NCBI GenBank assembly: GCA_020636045.1
Contig: JACJYP010000008.1
Coordinates: 192,130 to 256,129 of the forward strand
Direction: 5' to 3'
Length of the DNA: 64,000 nt
Origin: Lewinellaceae bacterium
GTDB lineage: Bacteria; Bacteroidota; Bacteroidia; Chitinophagales; Saprospiraceae
In this document: positions 25,271 to 35,369 of the stretch, piece after piece
How the letters are laid out: every line of letters begins with the position of its first letter
Position numbering within the stretch: position 1 is the stretch's first letter
The notes under the pieces: model-generated
The model's input: only the letters and a program-made list of their open reading frames with translations
Told to the model about the DNA's origin: nothing
Database searches by the model: none
Made by a program: the position numbers and the translations under genes

Positions 25271-26626
25271 ATGGAAATGACGACACAAGCAAAACCCGCT
25301 TACAAGGCGTATGCCCTGAATACATTCCGGAATATACCCCAGATGGAGCGGCTGACAGAGACTGAACGTTTCGACATTGAAGTGGTTGGAAATGTGCTGC
25401 CTTTCAAAGTAAATAACTACGTGATTGACGAATTGATCGATTGGGATCATTATCAGGGAGACCCGCTGTTCAATCTTGTGTTCCCCAACCGGCACATGTT
25501 ACGCCCTGAGCATTTTGCTGAAATGGAACGGACGCTGAAAGAAACCGGCGACCGGAATGTGATTCGCGAAGTCGCACACAAGATCAGGCTTCAACTCAAT
25601 CCCCACCCTGCCGGCCAGGTAGAACTGAACGTGCCGGAGATTGAGGGGGTCAAACTCACAGGAATCCAGCACAAATACCGCGAAACCCTGCTGTTCTTCC
25701 CCAGTTCAGGGCAAACCTGCCACAGTTACTGCACTTTCTGCTTCCGCTGGCCGCAATTTGTGGGCATGAACGAGATCAAATTCGCCATGCGCGAAACCGA
25801 ACTGCTCGTCAAATACCTGCAGGAGCACCAGGAAGTGACGGATATCCTGTTTACCGGCGGTGACCCGATGATCATGAAATACGAGGTATTCCGGCAGTAT
25901 ATCGAGCCATTTCTCGATAAAGACAACGGCACGAATATCCAGTCCATTCGTATCGGCACCAAATCGCTGGCATTCTGGCCATACAAGTTCATCGACGATG
26001 AAGAGGCGGACAAATTCCTCGCCCTCTTCGAGCGAGTCACCAAAAGCGGCATCAACCTGGCGTTCATGTCGCATTTCAACCACCCCAATGAGATGAAAAC
26101 GGCGGCCGTACAAAAGGCGATCCGCCGCCTGCGCAATACAGGTCTTCAGATCCGCACGCAGTCTCCGCTGTTGCACAATATCAACGACGACGCAAATGCC
26201 TGGGCGGAAATGTGGCGCGAACAGGTCAACCAGAATTGTATACCGTACTATATGTTCGTGGCGCGCGACACAGGCGCACGACATTATTTCGAAGTGCCGC
26301 TGGTACGCGCCTGGGAGATATTCCGTGAAGCGTATCAGCAAGTGAGTGGTCTTTGCCGCACCGTGCGCGGCCCCAGCATGTCGGCCACGCCGGGCAAAGT
26401 TCAGGTACTGGGCGTCAGTGAAGTGGCGGGTAAGAAGGTGCTGGCATTGCGCTTCCTGCAAGGGCGCAACCCCGACTGGGTAGGTCGCCCGTTCTTTGCC
26501 GAATACGATGAAAAGGCGACCTGGCTGGATGAACTCAAACCCGCGTTTGAAGACAAGTTCTTCTACGAAGAGGAACTGGAACAGATGTACCAGGAAAAGG
26601 TAAGCAGCGTGCTTTCCGACAACTAA
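25271..26626 (+). CDS. KamA-family radical SAM aminomutase
   Basis: 451 residues starting MEMTTQAKPAYKAYALNTFR. The radical-SAM cluster is CHSYCTFC (Cys at about 149, 153, 156), followed by FRWPQFVG and the loop TDILFTGGDPMIMKYEVF (about 193-210). The PLP Lys expected in this family lies further on; a KamA-style C-terminal region (about 375-390) shows GKVQVLGVSEVAGKK. The family interconverts alpha- and beta-amino acids, lysine 2,3-aminomutase being the model. Substrate is not certain. It is convergent with hemL, separated by a bidirectional-looking terminator. The EF-P modifying role (EpmB) is unlikely here because this window's EF-P has Arg at the modified position. Confidence 0.9.
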   Translation: MEMTTQAKPAYKAYALNTFRNIPQMERLTETERFDIEVVGNVLPFKVNNYVIDELIDWDHYQGDPLFNLVFPNRHMLRPEHFAEMERTLKETGDRNVIREVAHKIRLQLNPHPAGQVELNVPEIEGVKLTGIQHKYRETLLFFPSSGQTCHSYCTFCFRWPQFVGMNEIKFAMRETELLVKYLQEHQEVTDILFTGGDPMIMKYEVFRQYIEPFLDKDNGTNIQSIRIGTKSLAFWPYKFIDDEEADKFLALFERVTKSGINLAFMSHFNHPNEMKTAAVQKAIRRLRNTGLQIRTQSPLLHNINDDANAWAEMWREQVNQNCIPYYMFVARDTGARHYFEVPLVRAWEIFREAYQQVSGLCRTVRGPSMSATPGKVQVLGVSEVAGKKVLALRFLQGRNPDWVGRPFFAEYDEKATWLDELKPAFEDKFFYEEELEQMYQEKVSSVLSDN

Positions 26627-26646
26627 ACGACCATCATTCAAAGCGG

Positions 26647-26684
26647 AAAGGTTTGGGGATGTTTCCTCAAACCTTTCTTTTTTT
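26647..26684 (+). terminator. Intrinsic terminator between kamA-like gene and hemL
   Basis: A 13-bp stem (AAAGGTTTGGGGA with TCCTCAAACCTTT, one G-T pair) and a 4-base loop, followed by a run of Ts (CTTTTTTT). It ends the plus-strand transcript and may also serve the convergent hemL. Confidence 0.85.
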
Positions 26685-26692
26685 ACAGCACT

Positions 26693-28015
26693 TTACGAAA
26701 AAGTAATATCCAGGCTTTCGCAGATCACTTTAGAGGCAAAAGCAAGGTCTTCGTCCGTATGGGCAGTAGAAATGAATCCTACTTCATAGCCCGAGGGGCC
26801 GAAGTACACACCGCGTTTCAGGCACTCGAGGTGCATGATCTTGAAACGGTCGATCCCGGCACTGTCGATCTGTTCGGAGCGCCGGATCGTTTTGCTTGAA
26901 AACGAGGGCCAGAAAATGGAGCCGACGTGTGGAAAACGCATTTCGTAACCTTTTTTGTCGCAGTGTTCCTGCAAACCGGCGGTGAATTGCGCAGTCTTTT
27001 GTTCCAGCGTTTCGTAAAAACCCGGTTTCAGCAATTCCTGCAAGGTTGCATAACCCGCCGCCATCGCGACGGGATTGGCACTCAGCGTACCGGCCTGATA
27101 CACAGGTCCTTCCGGCGACACATGTTTCATGATCGCAGCACTGGCCGCGTAGGCGCCTACCGGCATGCCGCCGCCGATGATCTTTCCAAAAGTGATGATG
27201 TCGGGCTGAATATCAAACATTCCTGCCGCGCCTTCGAATCCGACCCGGAAGCCGGAAATGACTTCGTCGAAGATCAGCAGAATACCGTGTGCCGTGCACT
27301 GCTCCCGCAGATATTCCAGAAAGGACTTGCTCTGAAACAACAGGCCGTTGTTGGCGGGCACCGGCTCTACGATCAGGCAGGCAGTGTCGGCAGCGTGCTC
27401 TTTGAACGCTTTCATCAACGCCTTGATATTGGCGAGCGGCACTACGATCGTCTCCTGGGCAAATGATTCGGGAATACCGGCCGAAGTGCTGACGCCGAGC
27501 GTGGCCAGCCCCGACCCTGCCATCACCAGCAGCGAATCGACATGCCCGTGGTAGCAGCCTTCGAATTTGATCACCTTGCTGCGCCCCGTCACGCCGCGTG
27601 CCAACCGGATCGCGCTCATCACCGCCTCCGTGCCGCTGCTCACGAAACGGATCATTTCTATGTACCGGTGATGTTCGAGGATGAGTTTCCCGATGAGGTT
27701 GTCATGTGGAGAAGGCGTGCCGAATGACATGCCATTCGCTACGGTATCCTGTACGCGCTGCACGACAGCCGGGGGGCAATGTCCCAGGATCAGCGGGCCC
27801 CAGGAGCAGCAAAAGTCGACGTATTTCTGACGATCCACATCGTACAGATGGCAGCCCTCTCCCCGTTCGAAAAAGACGGGCGGCCCGTACACACTTTTGA
27901 AAGCGCGTACCGGCGAGTGCACGCCACCGGGGAAATACTGTTTTGCTTCTTCGAAAAGTTCGGCGCTTCTGGCTCTGGTAAATGTTTCGGGGGTAGGGTA
28001 TGCGGCTTTATCCAT
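26693..28015 (-). CDS. hemL: Glutamate-1-semialdehyde 2,1-aminomutase
   Basis: PLP enzyme that converts glutamate-1-semialdehyde to 5-aminolevulinate in haem synthesis (C5 pathway). I start at MDKAAYPTPETFTRARSAEL; the upstream extension would add 28 unlikely residues. The 440-residue protein shows the family's early motif EAKQYFPGGVHSPVRAFKSV, the substrate region SSGTEAVMSAIRLARG (about 122), the PLP-Asp in LLIFDEVISGFRV (about 245) and the Schiff-base Lys in DIITFGKIIGGGMPVGA (about 275). All core elements are present. It is on the minus strand, convergent with the KamA-family gene. Confidence 0.97.
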   Translation of the reverse strand: MDKAAYPTPETFTRARSAELFEEAKQYFPGGVHSPVRAFKSVYGPPVFFERGEGCHLYDVDRQKYVDFCCSWGPLILGHCPPAVVQRVQDTVANGMSFGTPSPHDNLIGKLILEHHRYIEMIRFVSSGTEAVMSAIRLARGVTGRSKVIKFEGCYHGHVDSLLVMAGSGLATLGVSTSAGIPESFAQETIVVPLANIKALMKAFKEHAADTACLIVEPVPANNGLLFQSKSFLEYLREQCTAHGILLIFDEVISGFRVGFEGAAGMFDIQPDIITFGKIIGGGMPVGAYAASAAIMKHVSPEGPVYQAGTLSANPVAMAAGYATLQELLKPGFYETLEQKTAQFTAGLQEHCDKKGYEMRFPHVGSIFWPSFSSKTIRRSEQIDSAGIDRFKIMHLECLKRGVYFGPSGYEVGFISTAHTDEDLAFASKVICESLDITFS

Positions 28016-28139
28016 GATGCAAAAATAATATGTAGCGGACATGCATGAACGGGCTCCTGAAAATTTGACATAAAACAGAATATGAATGAAGGAAAACACT
28101 CACGGTTTCCGGATATGTTTCGGACATTCGTTGTGAAAA

Positions 28140-29338
28140 ATGCGGATCGAACATATGCCGAACGACAGGTCCACACCCCGCCATATCATGCCCGTGATCG
28201 TATTTGCCCAATTTGCCGGCACTTCGCTGTGGTTTGCGGGCAATGCTATCTCGGGTGAACTACAGCAGGCGTTTGCGCTGGCCCCCCGGGCTGTCGGCGA
28301 TCTCACCTCGGCAGTTCAGTTGGGATTTATCACAGGCACGTTCCTTTTCGCCCTGTTGACCCTATCAGACCGTTTTTCGCCAGGCCTCGTATTTCTCGTT
28401 TCCGCCTTGGCGGGCGCTGCAGCCAATCTGTGCCTGTTCCTCCTGGCCGATGGACTCAGCGGACTGCTTTTCTTCCGTTTCGCCACCGGTTTTTTCCTGG
28501 CAGGCATCTATCCGGTCGGTATGAAAATATCGGCCGATTGGCATGAAAAAGGCCTTGGGAAAGCCCTGGGATATCTCGTGGGCGCGCTGGTATTGGGCAC
28601 GGCGTTTCCGCACTTGCTAAAAGTATTCTCAGGGGCTTTACCCTGGAAAACGACCCTGCTGGCCATTTCCTGCCTGGCGGCGTCAGGCGGCATTTTATTA
28701 TACCTGACGGTGCCCGACGGCCCGTATCGCAGACCGGCGCCCCGATTCGAGTGGAACGCCATTCCACGCATTTTTTCAGATCGCGGGTTCAGGGCGGCGG
28801 CATTCGGCTACTTTGGTCATATGTGGGAGTTGTACGCATTTTGGGCGTTTGTACCGACCTTCATCACTGCCTATCAGACGTTGCACGAAGTTCCATTTGC
28901 CAACACCTCTTTCTGGGCTTTTACCACCATCGCGGCGGGTGCAGCAGGATGTATTGCCGGCGGATATCACTCACTGAGGATCGGCAGTCCCAAAGTTGCA
29001 TTCTATATGTTATCGATTTCAGGCGCTTTTTGCCTGCTCTCGCCACTGCTCTTTCATTTGCCTGCATGGCTGTTCCTCCTGTTGTTGATCATTTGGGGTT
29101 TCGCCGTGGTGGGCGACTCTCCTCAATTTTCATCCGTGGTTGCCCGTTCGGCGCCATCCGAATATGTCGGCACGGCATTGACGATCGTCAACTGCATCGG
29201 TTTTGGCATCACTATTTTCAGCATACAGTTGCTCAATAGCAACGCCGTCGCTCTGGAATGGCGCTTTTTTTGTTGCTGTTACCGGGCCCCGTTTTCGGGC
29301 TTTGGCACATGCGTCGGTCGATCCGTTCCGGTTCATAA
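28140..29338 (+). CDS. MFS transporter with an apparent one-base frameshift in the last TM segment
   Basis: Major facilitator protein with about twelve TM segments, resembling small-solute exporters (CynX/NimT-like). Early residues read MPVIVFAQFAGTSLWFAGNA, and the loop between helices 2 and 3 has LTLSDRFSPG, near the place where the family has its basic D-R motif. The reading frame departs near 29265-29271: seven Ts follow GGCGC; eight would give WRFFLLLLPGPVFGLWHMRR and a stop at 29338, completing a 399-residue transporter. As read, the frame runs to 29405 with a cysteine-rich nonsense tail through the terminator at 29342-29373. The start ATG could also be 28155. Confidence 0.88.
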
Positions 29339-29341
29339 AAA

Positions 29342-29373
29342 CTCCCGGATCTTCTGCTTCGAAAACCCGGGAG
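29342..29373 (-). terminator. Terminator hairpin for the large T9SS protein gene
   Basis: 7-bp stem (CTCCCGG with CCGGGAG) with an 18-base loop. On the minus strand it is followed by TTTTT, suiting the end of the gene at 29408. Its position inside the uncorrected MFS reading frame supports that frame being wrong. Confidence 0.55.
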
Positions 29374-29407
29374 ACCCGATTAAAACGCTTTACAGGTTCG
29401 GTTAAGT

Positions 29408-32115
29408 TTATTTGATCATAATCTTGCCGGAATAATATAGCGCACTGTTCTGGTCCGAAAAGTAGTAAAATAGGCACCGCTTTTCAGCGAACGGCGCTCC
29501 AGCATGAAAGGCCATTGCGCCACGCTTTGTTCCATGATTTTTCTGCCGTTCACATCCGTCAATACAAATCGGAGCGACTTGCCCTGAGTATTTTCCGGGG
29601 CGAACCACACCCTGTCGATAGCGGGATTTGGATAAACCAGCATCGAACCGGCGCCGGGAGCGGGGTCGTTGGCTGAAACGAGTATAAAATTCTGGCCGAC
29701 AGTATGATACGTTTCGTTGGTGATCACCGGCGCATTGAAGTCGAAATAGATTGCCGCCGAATTTGTGATCAGCGAGCCGTCGGGATTGCCGGGCATTTGT
29801 GGGATACTGAATTGTACGAATCCCTGCGATGCTTCCAGGTTGGTGTTGCTGTCCGGCAACAGGATGTTTTCAAAAGTAAACTGCAGGATATGATCGTCCA
29901 ATAGTTCGAAACTATAGGGATGACTTGCACTGCCCGGACGCACTCGTTTTGCATCGAGCAACGCGGAAAGTGTGTCCACGATCACAACCTTAAAAGCGGT
30001 ATCTGTGCCGGTATTCTGAAAACGTACCATATAATCGATGGGTACGTTCGGTTCGATCCAGTGTTCATCGTCGTAGCCGCGCGGCACGGCCTGTTTGTCA
30101 TTCGGATCGTAGGCCGCGGTATTTTCCCGGCAAAAGACTGAGATGAACGGGTTGGCATTGTTGTTCTGGAAAAGCATCACCATTCCCTGGGTAAACCCGC
30201 CGCAACCTTCGACCGCTACGGAGGGCATGCCGCCATACGGGTGCCCGGGCTCCTGCTGGGCCGACAGGCGGAACGTCGCCCCGTTTCCTTCGATCGGCGT
30301 GAGCGTTATTTCCTGGCCCGAGCCAAGGCTGAATGTGTTCATCTCGCGCATCAGTACGTCTTCCACCACCACGAATTCAAGCGGCTGCGCGTTGGCGCCC
30401 GCGCCGGTATTCCGGATCGTGAGAAACACGGTATCGTTCGTGCATCTGCCTTCTACCTCCACATTGGCGCCCGACCACAACGGCACGTCGGGGCACAGGG
30501 TATCGGGATAAATATGCGCCTCGGAACAGTGCGTAGCGCCGGGCTGGACGTTGCAATTCACCGTGAAGTTGATGCTGAACATGCCACTTTCACCCGGTGC
30601 AAGGGTTCCGGTTGCGAAGCGGTACTCGTTGTTCCCAAGATCGATCTCCGGAATCGAACTGCTTTGAAATGCAAGCGCGGGGTCGAGCACCACCTCGATA
30701 TAGGTATTGCTGATACTCTGGGCGCTGGCGTTGGCATAACTCAGGTAATAGGTGCCCGGAAAACAGGGTCGTATTTTTGGAGTGGCGATGTCCACGAACA
30801 TGAGCGGACATTCCTGGTCCAGATGTACCGAAATGTTTTGTTCGACGGTATCGCCTGTTGCCGGGTTTGAAAAATCAATCAGGTAGGTAGTCGGGCATCC
30901 GAGCCAGCCATAGTTGTAAGGCGCGGCCAGCGCAAGATTGTATTGCTGATCCATGGCAGGGAACGACATCTGGTAATGTCCCTGTGCATCCGTATTCGCC
31001 TCGAATATCTCTCCAGTGCTCAAGCCGGTGGCACGCACCACCCAGCCGGCCAGCCCCGTTTCCTGCAAATCCTGGTAAGTACAGTCGTCATTGGCATCGG
31101 AAAACACCACCCCTTCGATCGTACGCGGTGTCACGGGCGCTTCCAGCGACACAGCAGTAATACAAGTCGACGTGTTGCCGGCATGATCGGTCACACGCAG
31201 CACAGCCCAATAGTTACCGGCCATACCGGCATCGAAAACAAAATAAGGAGCAAAAGGGCCGAGCGATTGCATGGACGTATCCAGCACCTGAATCGCGTAC
31301 TCCACAGCACTACAGTTATCGTAACTGCCGTCATCGACCTCAAAAACGGTAAGGGTATCGGTGCTGATTGCCGGAGGATCGAGGACCAGATCGAGCATAA
31401 CTTCGCAAACCGCCACCGGCGGTATTACATCTTTGATGATGACGGTGCCCCAACACGCATTCCCCGTTTCGAGACACAATACTTTCATAATGTGCTGGCC
31501 GGTATCGGCCAGTCCGAATGTAATGGACGGGCTCGGGGTTCCCGGACCGGAAGGATTGGGATCCAACTCCACGAGATAAGTGAAATAATTGCAATAAGGG
31601 CCGCCTTCAAGCATATCTGAAGGCACAAATTCATACGCGCAATCGAATGGCCCCAGTGCCACCTGTACCATATCATTACAAACCATCACCGGGCTTGCCT
31701 GGCAATTGTTTATAACTACGTTCGTAGCGCAATTTGCGGCATTTCCGACCGAATCGATCACCCAGAGATACAAGGTGTGAGGGCCTGCCTGCGCAGATGT
31801 GAAACTCAACTGGGTTGTAGCGGGTGGTGTCGGCGACAACGGACCTTCTTCAATGAAAAATTGAAGTGCCGACTGCGTGGAGCATAAATCATAACTGCCG
31901 TCGTCAATATCGAGCGCTTCGACGGTGATGGAGCCCACAGGCGGCACATCGAGGGTAATATCGGCATCACAGACCGCGACCGGCGGGGTCACGTCGTTGG
32001 CGCATTGCGCTCCGGCCGACGGCCGATAGACAAGCATAAGCAAAAGGATGTAGCCGATCGGCGCACATATCCGCTTCAGGGACTGGATCGACAGGATCGT
32101 ATTAAATTTTTTCAT
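29408..32115 (-). CDS. Large secreted multidomain protein (HYR-like, SdrD_B-like, DUF7619) with T9SS sorting domain and apparent frameshift
   Basis: About 902 residues if corrected. A signal peptide (about 1-33, ending SAGAQC) is followed by two or three repeated modules with DVTPPVAVCDADITLDVPP and VIPPVAVCEVMLDLVLDPPA (about 40-330). A SdrD_B/Cna-like repeat follows near 335-420 (GVVFSDANDDCTYQDLQETG), and a DUF7619-like domain near 655-780 (NTAAYDPNDKQAVPRG, DYMVRFQNTGTDTAFKVVIV). The C-terminus is a T9SS type A domain: VYPNPAIDRVWF, then FVLTDVNGRKIMEQ. The last strand is broken: the frame shown ends LKSGAYFTTFRTRTVRYIIP, but one extra A at 29467-29470 restores FYYFSDQNSALYYSGKIMIK, the expected end. 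Secreted to the cell surface; function unknown. Confidence 0.88.
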
Positions 32116-32446
32116 CGCAAGGATTGTTGTTGTTGTGAGAAAACCGGGACTTGCAAGTTGTCGGGATGGGAGTATGCCCTCGAAATATTTCTGACGGTAC
32201 AAAAATGCGGTAATGGCTCGAAGCAGAAAAAATCAAATTTGAGTATTTGTAGAGTAGTTTTTGCAACAACTATATAGAATTTATTTTATGAAAAACATTA
32301 CTATTAACTCTTAATCAATAATATACAATACCAATCGCTTACTTTTACCCGATTCAATATTATACCATTGTAGAATAAATCACAAATGACTATTCATATA
32401 TCGGCCTGTAAAAACTTCGCGAAGTTGCGGGAGATTTCACTTTGTC
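32116..32446. other. AT-rich gap between divergent genes
   Basis: About 330 bases, clearly lower in GC than its surroundings, with no credible gene. It likely holds the promoters of both flanking genes. It contains the palindrome at 32413-32426. Confidence 0.5.
32413..32426. promoter_or_regulatory. 14-bp perfect palindrome upstream of the helical-repeat gene
   Basis: AACTTCGCGAAGTT is a perfect palindrome 20 bases before the ATG at 32447. It could be an operator or a 5' hairpin near the ribosome binding site; no test is possible from sequence alone. Confidence 0.3.
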
Positions 32447-33826
32447 ATGGACAACAGCAATATTTATCAACTGATCCGTTCTTTCAGCCCCGTAGAATGC
32501 AGGGAAGTTCGGCGTTTTCTGTCATCGCCGTTTTTCAACCGGCGCAGTGATCTGCAGGCACTTTTTGATGCGCTATGCAGGGAAACGGAGCCCGAAAAGC
32601 AACAGATCTGGGCCGCCCTGTTTCCCGATGTCACCTACGACGATACCCAAATGCGCCTGTTGATGAGTTATCTCAACAGGCTGCTTGAAATGTACCTGCT
32701 GGTGGAGCAGGATCGCAGCAAAACCCTTCAGCATCGCCTGCAACTTGCCGTAGCATACCGCAATCGCGGTCTGATGGATCAGTACGGGCGCCACATGCGG
32801 GCGTTGGAGAAAGAACTCGAGCGACAGCCGCTGCGCAATGCCGCCTACCACGACCTGCTGCGCGACTACACGCTTGAAATGCATGAGACCACCGTCACTC
32901 AGAATCCGACAGATACGGAATCCCTGCGCTTGCTTGCCTACCGGACCGATGTACAGTACCTGAGCAAACGCCTTCGCCTGTTCTGCCTGGAACTGGCCCA
33001 AAAAAATGTCTACCAGGCAGGTGCGGAAGATCCCCTGCATCGCGATGTGATCGCGCTGGCAGAACGCCCCGAATGGCGCGACCTGCCCGGCATTTCGACC
33101 TACCTGGCAGCGTATCGCATGTTGCACCAACCAGAAGCACACACCCGCTACCAAACTTTCAGGGACATGCTCGGCGCCGTTGAGTCAAACTTCTCCAACG
33201 ATGAAATGCGGGAATTTTACACGTTTTGCATCAATCATTGCATCAGGCGGGCCAACAGCGGCCACCGCGAAATGGAGCGCGAAGTACTTGCGTTGTATCG
33301 CAGCGCCCTGGAGGCCGGCTATTTGTTCGAAAACGGCCTGTTGTCCCGGTTTACCTATCATAATATCGTGGCCGCCGGACTGCGTTGCAACGAACTCGAC
33401 TGGGTGGAAAATTTTATCCATCAATACAAATCGACCCTGGAGCGAAAATACCGCGACAGTTCCCTGAGTTTCAACCTGGCGCGGCTCAACTACGCACGCG
33501 GACGGTACGACACCGTTTTGGCCTTGCTTCAGCGGGCCAACTACCACGACCCCTTATTCAACCTCGCGGCCAAGACCCTGTTGCTGAAAACCTATTACGT
33601 GCTCGACGAATACGACCTGCTGGCATCGCACCTCGACGCCATGCGCAATTACATCCGGCGAAAAAAGGTGATCGGCTATCACCGCACGAATTACCTCAAC
33701 ATCATCCGGTATGCCGAGCGTGTGTTGCACCCCGGCAGCCGGCAGGCAAAAGAAAAACTAAGGCGCGAGATCGAGACCGAGCCGGTGCTGACGGAAAAAG
33801 CGTGGCTGCTGTCCTGTCTGGAATGA
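32447..33826 (+). CDS. Helical-repeat protein of unknown function
   Basis: 459 residues, cytoplasmic (no signal). Mostly helical with repeated Leu/Tyr/Arg-rich pairs, similar to TPR-like arrays: NRRSDLQALFDALCRETEPE near 25-45, YLNRLLEMYLLVEQDRSK near 85, and LEAGYLFENGLLSRFTYHN near 290. No catalytic motif. Begins MDNSNIYQLIRSFSPVECRE. I do not recognise a family. It is followed 103 bases later by the S41 peptidase gene on the same strand. Confidence 0.75.
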   Translation: MDNSNIYQLIRSFSPVECREVRRFLSSPFFNRRSDLQALFDALCRETEPEKQQIWAALFPDVTYDDTQMRLLMSYLNRLLEMYLLVEQDRSKTLQHRLQLAVAYRNRGLMDQYGRHMRALEKELERQPLRNAAYHDLLRDYTLEMHETTVTQNPTDTESLRLLAYRTDVQYLSKRLRLFCLELAQKNVYQAGAEDPLHRDVIALAERPEWRDLPGISTYLAAYRMLHQPEAHTRYQTFRDMLGAVESNFSNDEMREFYTFCINHCIRRANSGHREMEREVLALYRSALEAGYLFENGLLSRFTYHNIVAAGLRCNELDWVENFIHQYKSTLERKYRDSSLSFNLARLNYARGRYDTVLALLQRANYHDPLFNLAAKTLLLKTYYVLDEYDLLASHLDAMRNYIRRKKVIGYHRTNYLNIIRYAERVLHPGSRQAKEKLRREIETEPVLTEKAWLLSCLE

Positions 33827-33929
33827 ATGCAACTCATTCGGCAAATTGGTGTCCATGATTATGGATAAATTCGCCCTCCTTATCAGCATTTCATACCTGG
33901 TTTTATCGGTATCATAAATCATTTAAGCT

Positions 33930-35333
33930 ATGAACAAGATCATTACCTCCGCAGCATTTTTGCTGTGTTTTTGCTTTGCAAACGGGCTCTTCGCGCAGGA
34001 AAGCAGCCTCCTCGACCAGGAATTCAAAACCGCCACGATCAAGCAACTGGGTGTACTGCTCGAAGCACATTACGTTTTTCCGGACGTCGCGAAAAAGACG
34101 GCCGCACACCTGCAGGAACAACTGGAAGCAGGCGCTTTCGACAAGGCAAATGACCTGCAGGCATTCGCCATCGCCCTTACCGAATCCGTTCAATCGGTGA
34201 ACCACGACAAACACATGCGCATCCGGCCGATGCCTGCCGGGACGGGGCGCTCTGACAAACCGGGCGTCGCAATACAGGAAAAACTCGACCGGATGGCAGC
34301 CCAGCGTATGAACGCGGCGGGTTTTCGGGAAGCAAAGCGTCTGGACGGCAACATTGGCTATCTCGATCTGCGCGGATTCGCACCCCTCAGCACAGGCGTT
34401 CCCATGGCCGATCGTTACATGGGTCTCCTGGCCGGCACGGACGCAATCATCATCGACCTGCGCAAAAACGGCGGCGGCAACCCTGCCATGGTGCAATATC
34501 TGTGCAGTTATTTCTTTGATGAGCACATCCATCTGAACAGCCTGTACTGGCGCGAAGGCGATCACACGGAAGAGTTCTGGACGCTTGATAAAGTCGGCGG
34601 CGAAAAAATGCCCGACGTGCCGCTGTTTATCCTCACGAGCAGTTTCACCTTTTCAGGTGCGGAGGAGTTTTCATACAATATGCAGACCCGCAAACGGGCC
34701 ACACTGGTGGGCGAAACGACCGGTGGAGGCGCCAACCCCGGCGGCATGATCCCGATCAATGAAAAACTCGGCGTATTTATCCCGACGGGAACGGCTATCA
34801 ATCCTGTCACAGGGAAAAACTGGGAAGGCACCGGCGTGGAACCGGAAATAAAAACCACCGCCGACGAAGCATTCGACAAGGCCGTAGAACTCGCTTCAAC
34901 AGCTGCGCGCGCGTATCGCCAGAAAATCAGGGAAGGATATGAAGTACAGTTGACGGGCCTGTTCGCCATGTTGGCGGCTTACCCCGACGACGCGGAGGAG
35001 GAAAAAATATTCGAAAGCATGCAGCAATGCACAAGCAATGGCTGCCTGATGGAGAATAATATCAATGATTTGGGTTACGAGTTCCTGATCATGCATCAAA
35101 AGCCGGAGACCGCCGAAGTCATTTTCAAATGCAACGCGCGCCTTTTTCCCGAGTCGGCAAATGTGTACGACAGTTATGGCGAGGCGCTGCTCGCCAATGG
35201 AAAAACTGCCGAAGCAGTCGATAATTACCGGAAAGCCGTCGAACTGGCAGAAGTTAAGGGTGGCCCTAACCTCGAAGTATTCAAGGCAAATCTGGCGGCA
35301 GCGGAAAAAGCCGCTTCATCAAAACGGCCCTGA
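33930..35333 (+). CDS. Secreted S41-family peptidase with C-terminal helical repeats
   Basis: 467 residues. A signal peptide (about 1-23, ending ANGLFAQ) precedes an S41 peptidase domain. Recognised parts: EAHYVFPDVAKKTAAHLQE (about 43-61), SVNHDKHMRIRP, GYLDLRGFAP, the core strand DAIIIDLRKNGGGNPAMVQY (about 170-189) and the catalytic Ser in TSSFTFSGAEEFSYNM (about 240). LVGETTGGGANPGGMIP follows near 262. The C-terminal part (about 375-460) is a TPR-like helical region. Related S41 enzymes act as tail-specific or retinol-binding-like proteases; the substrate is unknown. Confidence 0.9.
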   Translation: MNKIITSAAFLLCFCFANGLFAQESSLLDQEFKTATIKQLGVLLEAHYVFPDVAKKTAAHLQEQLEAGAFDKANDLQAFAIALTESVQSVNHDKHMRIRPMPAGTGRSDKPGVAIQEKLDRMAAQRMNAAGFREAKRLDGNIGYLDLRGFAPLSTGVPMADRYMGLLAGTDAIIIDLRKNGGGNPAMVQYLCSYFFDEHIHLNSLYWREGDHTEEFWTLDKVGGEKMPDVPLFILTSSFTFSGAEEFSYNMQTRKRATLVGETTGGGANPGGMIPINEKLGVFIPTGTAINPVTGKNWEGTGVEPEIKTTADEAFDKAVELASTAARAYRQKIREGYEVQLTGLFAMLAAYPDDAEEEKIFESMQQCTSNGCLMENNINDLGYEFLIMHQKPETAEVIFKCNARLFPESANVYDSYGEALLANGKTAEAVDNYRKAVELAEVKGGPNLEVFKANLAAAEKAASSKRP

Positions 35334-35369
35334 ATGCAGATCATACTCCCAACCGTGTAAGAAGCATGT

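Noticed and set aside
28508..28771. Minus-strand ORFs inside the MFS gene
   Set aside because: Shadows; the MFS protein on the plus strand is clear.
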